From JBGTBQ01 sp041749275 (GTDB lineage Bacteria > Acidobacteriota > Blastocatellia > Pyrinomonadales > Pyrinomonadaceae): a DNA stretch of 5,804 nt. The notes beneath the pieces were generated by a model, which worked only from the letters and a program-made list of their open reading frames with translations, was not told where the DNA came from and ran no database searches. A program made the position numbers and the translations under genes. Numbering within the stretch: position 1 is the stretch's first letter; each line of letters starts with the position of its first letter. Shown piece by piece: positions 4,481-5,804 of this stretch. Location of the stretch: assembly GCA_041749275.1 (NCBI GenBank), contig JBGTBQ010000365.1, positions 1-5,804 on the forward strand. The letters are read 5' to 3'.

Positions 4481-5713
4481 TCAGCGCATGAACTTTCGTC
4501 GGATGGCGAGCGCGAGCAGCGCGGCCTGCAAGGGGCCGAGAATCGTTTCGAGCAGGACGAGGGCGTGCGCGGTGTAGGTGGCGGGACGCGGCTCCGGTTT
4601 TTGGAGCGCCATGACGGCGAGGCTGTATGAGAGCGTGCGCGAGAAAGGCAGCGGCGCGCCCGTCACGTCGCGTTGCGCTTGGGCGGCCTCTTGCTCGTTT
4701 GTGAGGCGCGGCTCCCAACGCAGGAAACCGACCTGCGTGTAGAGCAAGGCGAAGAGCAGCCACACGCCGAGCAGGATGACGAACGCGCGCCACACGCGCT
4801 CGCCGTAACCGCTCGCCAGCCAGTACCACCAGCCGAGCGACCAGACAGCAAAGCCGGGCCAATACTCCCGCCCCCGCGCATCCATCGCCATGAAACGAAG
4901 CCTCGACGCATCCTCGTAGTGGTGATTCTCTTCGGCGTTGACTGCGAGATTCCGGCAGGCGACCGACAACAGGCGGTGCGCCGATGAGACTCTTTTCTTT
5001 TTTAACTGGCTGAGTTCCTGTTGTGTTGTGTTCTTCCGCAAGTTCCAATCCACATTGATGAACTCGAACTTGCGCGCGTCCACGTTGATAAACCAGTGTG
5101 GCCGGAGCGTGAGCGTGTGAAAAGAGAAGCGGTCGGGTTTTTCGATTCTGGCGGACTGAAGACTTAAAGATGATTCATCGCCGAAGACCTGTCTCTCCTT
5201 ACTTCCCACAAATCTGACGAAATCCTTGAACGTGGCGGAGTAGAAGGACGCCTTTGCGCTGAACGTGGCGGAGTCGAAGTCCGCCTCTGCGCTGAACGTA
5301 GCGAAGCGGAAGGACGCCTCTGCGATGAACGTGGCGGAGTTGAAGTACGCCACTGCGCTGAACTTGGCGGAACGGAAGGACGCCACTGCGATAAACTTGG
5401 CGGAGTTGAAGTACGCCTCTGCGATGAACTTGGCGGAGTTGAAGTTTACGGGCGCGTCGAATTGAAATCTGGAAAAATTGACGGCGTCAGGGAACCAGAC
5501 TCCACGAAAGTCAAAGTCTTTGGCGGCAAGCTTCGCTTTCAGCGCCACATCGAAGGCGGCGCTTTTATCCTTGCCGGGATAGTGGAGCACGCAGTATCGC
5601 TTCTCTTCATGCTCTTGATAGAAGGGTAATCCTTTGCAGGCGGAAAGCGCCCATTCACCACAGTCGCAAACGAAGGCGGCGGTGGGCGCTTCGGTTGGGA
5701 GGGAGGATGACAT
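4481..5713 (-). CDS. Pentapeptide-repeat protein with Cys/His N-terminus and C-terminal two-helix membrane region
   Basis: This is a 410-residue protein. Residues 16-44 hold a Cys/His cluster (Cys16, Cys18, Cys26, Cys41, His44) that could bind zinc. Residues about 69-165 are about nine 11-residue units, F-x-S-A-[KT]-F-x-A-x-A-x, i.e. alternating 5+6 spacing of Phe, as in the Pentapeptide_3 type; such repeats fold as a right-handed beta helix. Residues about 190-225 continue beta-helix-like. A charged helical stretch (about 228-280) leads to hydrophobic segments at about 285-302, 307-328 and 380-403. Between the last two, FSRTLSYSLAVM could be a re-entrant helix as in two-helix channel domains, but no TVGYG filter is present, so channel function is only a possibility. 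The protein ends in basic RRKFMR. The start is ATG 5713; there is no Shine-Dalgarno and the -10 box ends 6 bases before it, implying a leaderless mRNA. Substrate and role are unknown. Confidence 0.93.
   Translation of the reverse strand: MSSSLPTEAPTAAFVCDCGEWALSACKGLPFYQEHEEKRYCVLHYPGKDKSAAFDVALKAKLAAKDFDFRGVWFPDAVNFSRFQFDAPVNFNSAKFIAEAYFNSAKFIAVASFRSAKFSAVAYFNSATFIAEASFRFATFSAEADFDSATFSAKASFYSATFKDFVRFVGSKERQVFGDESSLSLQSARIEKPDRFSFHTLTLRPHWFINVDARKFEFINVDWNLRKNTTQQELSQLKKKRVSSAHRLLSVACRNLAVNAEENHHYEDASRLRFMAMDARGREYWPGFAVWSLGWWYWLASGYGERVWRAFVILLGVWLLFALLYTQVGFLRWEPRLTNEQEAAQAQRDVTGAPLPFSRTLSYSLAVMALQKPEPRPATYTAHALVLLETILGPLQAALLALAIRRKFMR
5225..5443 (-). repeat. 33-bp tandem repeats coding for the 11-residue pentapeptide units
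   Basis: The DNA encoding residues 91-163 of the pentapeptide protein repeats every 33 bases, about 6.6 times, with copies differing at only a few positions; a GAACTTGGCGGAGTTGAAG-like core on the plus strand recurs in most units. Close similarity at the DNA level, beyond what the protein pattern requires, suggests recent unit duplication or gene conversion, and the copy number may vary between strains. Confidence 0.85.
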
Positions 5714-5719
5714 GGTCGC

Positions 5720-5725
5720 ATTATA
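5720..5725 (-). promoter_or_regulatory. -10 box of the pentapeptide gene, leaderless arrangement
   Basis: A perfect TATAAT on the minus strand (5725-5720) is followed by six bases and then ATG 5713, so the predicted first transcribed base is at or next to the A of the start codon. No clear -35 is visible at 16-18 bases upstream; the best is CGGTCG. No ribosome binding site exists between them. Confidence 0.55.
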
Positions 5726-5762
5726 GCTGTTTGAATTGGGTGCGACCGTTTAGAGGCGGGCC

Positions 5763-5804
5763 ATGCCCGCCGTCTCAAGCCGCGAAGATTGAGACGGCGG
5801 GCAT
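5763..5804. repeat. REP-like inverted repeat cut by the right edge
   Basis: Arms 5763-5778 and 5789-5804 are exact reverse complements over 16 bases around a 10-nt loop. The right arm reaches the last base of the window, and the bases before the left arm (GAGGCGGGCC, 5753-5762) suggest that the stem goes on outside. It lies about 50 bases upstream of the pentapeptide gene's start codon, just beyond where a -35 box would sit. Confidence 0.8.

Noticed and set aside
4425..5048. Minus-strand open frame of 207 codons inside the pentapeptide gene
   Set aside because: It is a different frame of the same strand as the real gene, with Arg/Ala-rich low-complexity translation.
5225..5443. Possible CRISPR array, because of about 33-bp periodicity
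   Set aside because: The repeats are directly tandem with no unique spacers and encode an in-frame 11-residue protein repeat.

Overview
This is GC-rich bacterial DNA with long open frames and several intergenic hairpin repeats. No ribosomal or tRNA gene fixes the taxon. A complete RsbR-RsbS-RsbT stressosome module, a Pentapeptide_3-type protein, a secreted BamE-like protein and heptamer-built intergenic hairpins would fit an Acidobacteriota-like (for example Blastocatellia) or similar environmental Gram-negative genome. That placement is an inference from memory of such genomes and was not tested.

Layout. Positions 1-2705 (minus strand, read right to left) form a stressosome operon: rsbR (2705-1695), rsbS (1641-1219), rsbT (1244-846, overlapping rsbS by 26 bases with a TTG start), then a gene starting at 740 and running off the left edge. 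That last gene fuses an RsbT-like ATPase domain to an RsbX/SpoIIE-type PP2C phosphatase domain. A 28-bp perfect hairpin made of heptamer repeats lies between rsbT and the fusion gene, ending 7 bases before the fusion's start codon. Positions 2706-3139 hold no gene, but contain a weak candidate promoter for the operon, a purine-rich tract, a perfect 30-bp inverted repeat (2959-3032) and a smaller imperfect one (3060-3100).

A small secreted protein with a BamE/SmpA-like core lies at 3667-3140 (minus). It is divergent from a 78-residue two-helix membrane protein at 4081-4317 (plus). The 413-base gap between them carries a promoter for each direction. On the plus side a GC-rich hairpin with six T lies about 90 bases after the perfect TATAAT box, so the 5' leader of the membrane protein gene may be an attenuator or the source of a small RNA. 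A second heptamer-type hairpin (4333-4401) separates this gene from a convergent gene for a pentapeptide-repeat membrane protein (5713-4481, minus). That gene appears leaderless: its TATAAT box ends 6 bases before the ATG. The window ends inside another inverted repeat (5763-5804).

How it works together. In the known Bacillus system RsbR and RsbS form a large complex that holds the kinase RsbT; under stress RsbT phosphorylates them, is released and activates a PP2C phosphatase, and RsbX resets the complex. All residues needed for that cycle are visible here. No sigma factor, RsbV, RsbW or RsbU is in the window, so the output of the switch is unknown and may lie beyond the left edge. No sequence link between the stressosome operon and the three genes to its right is evident.
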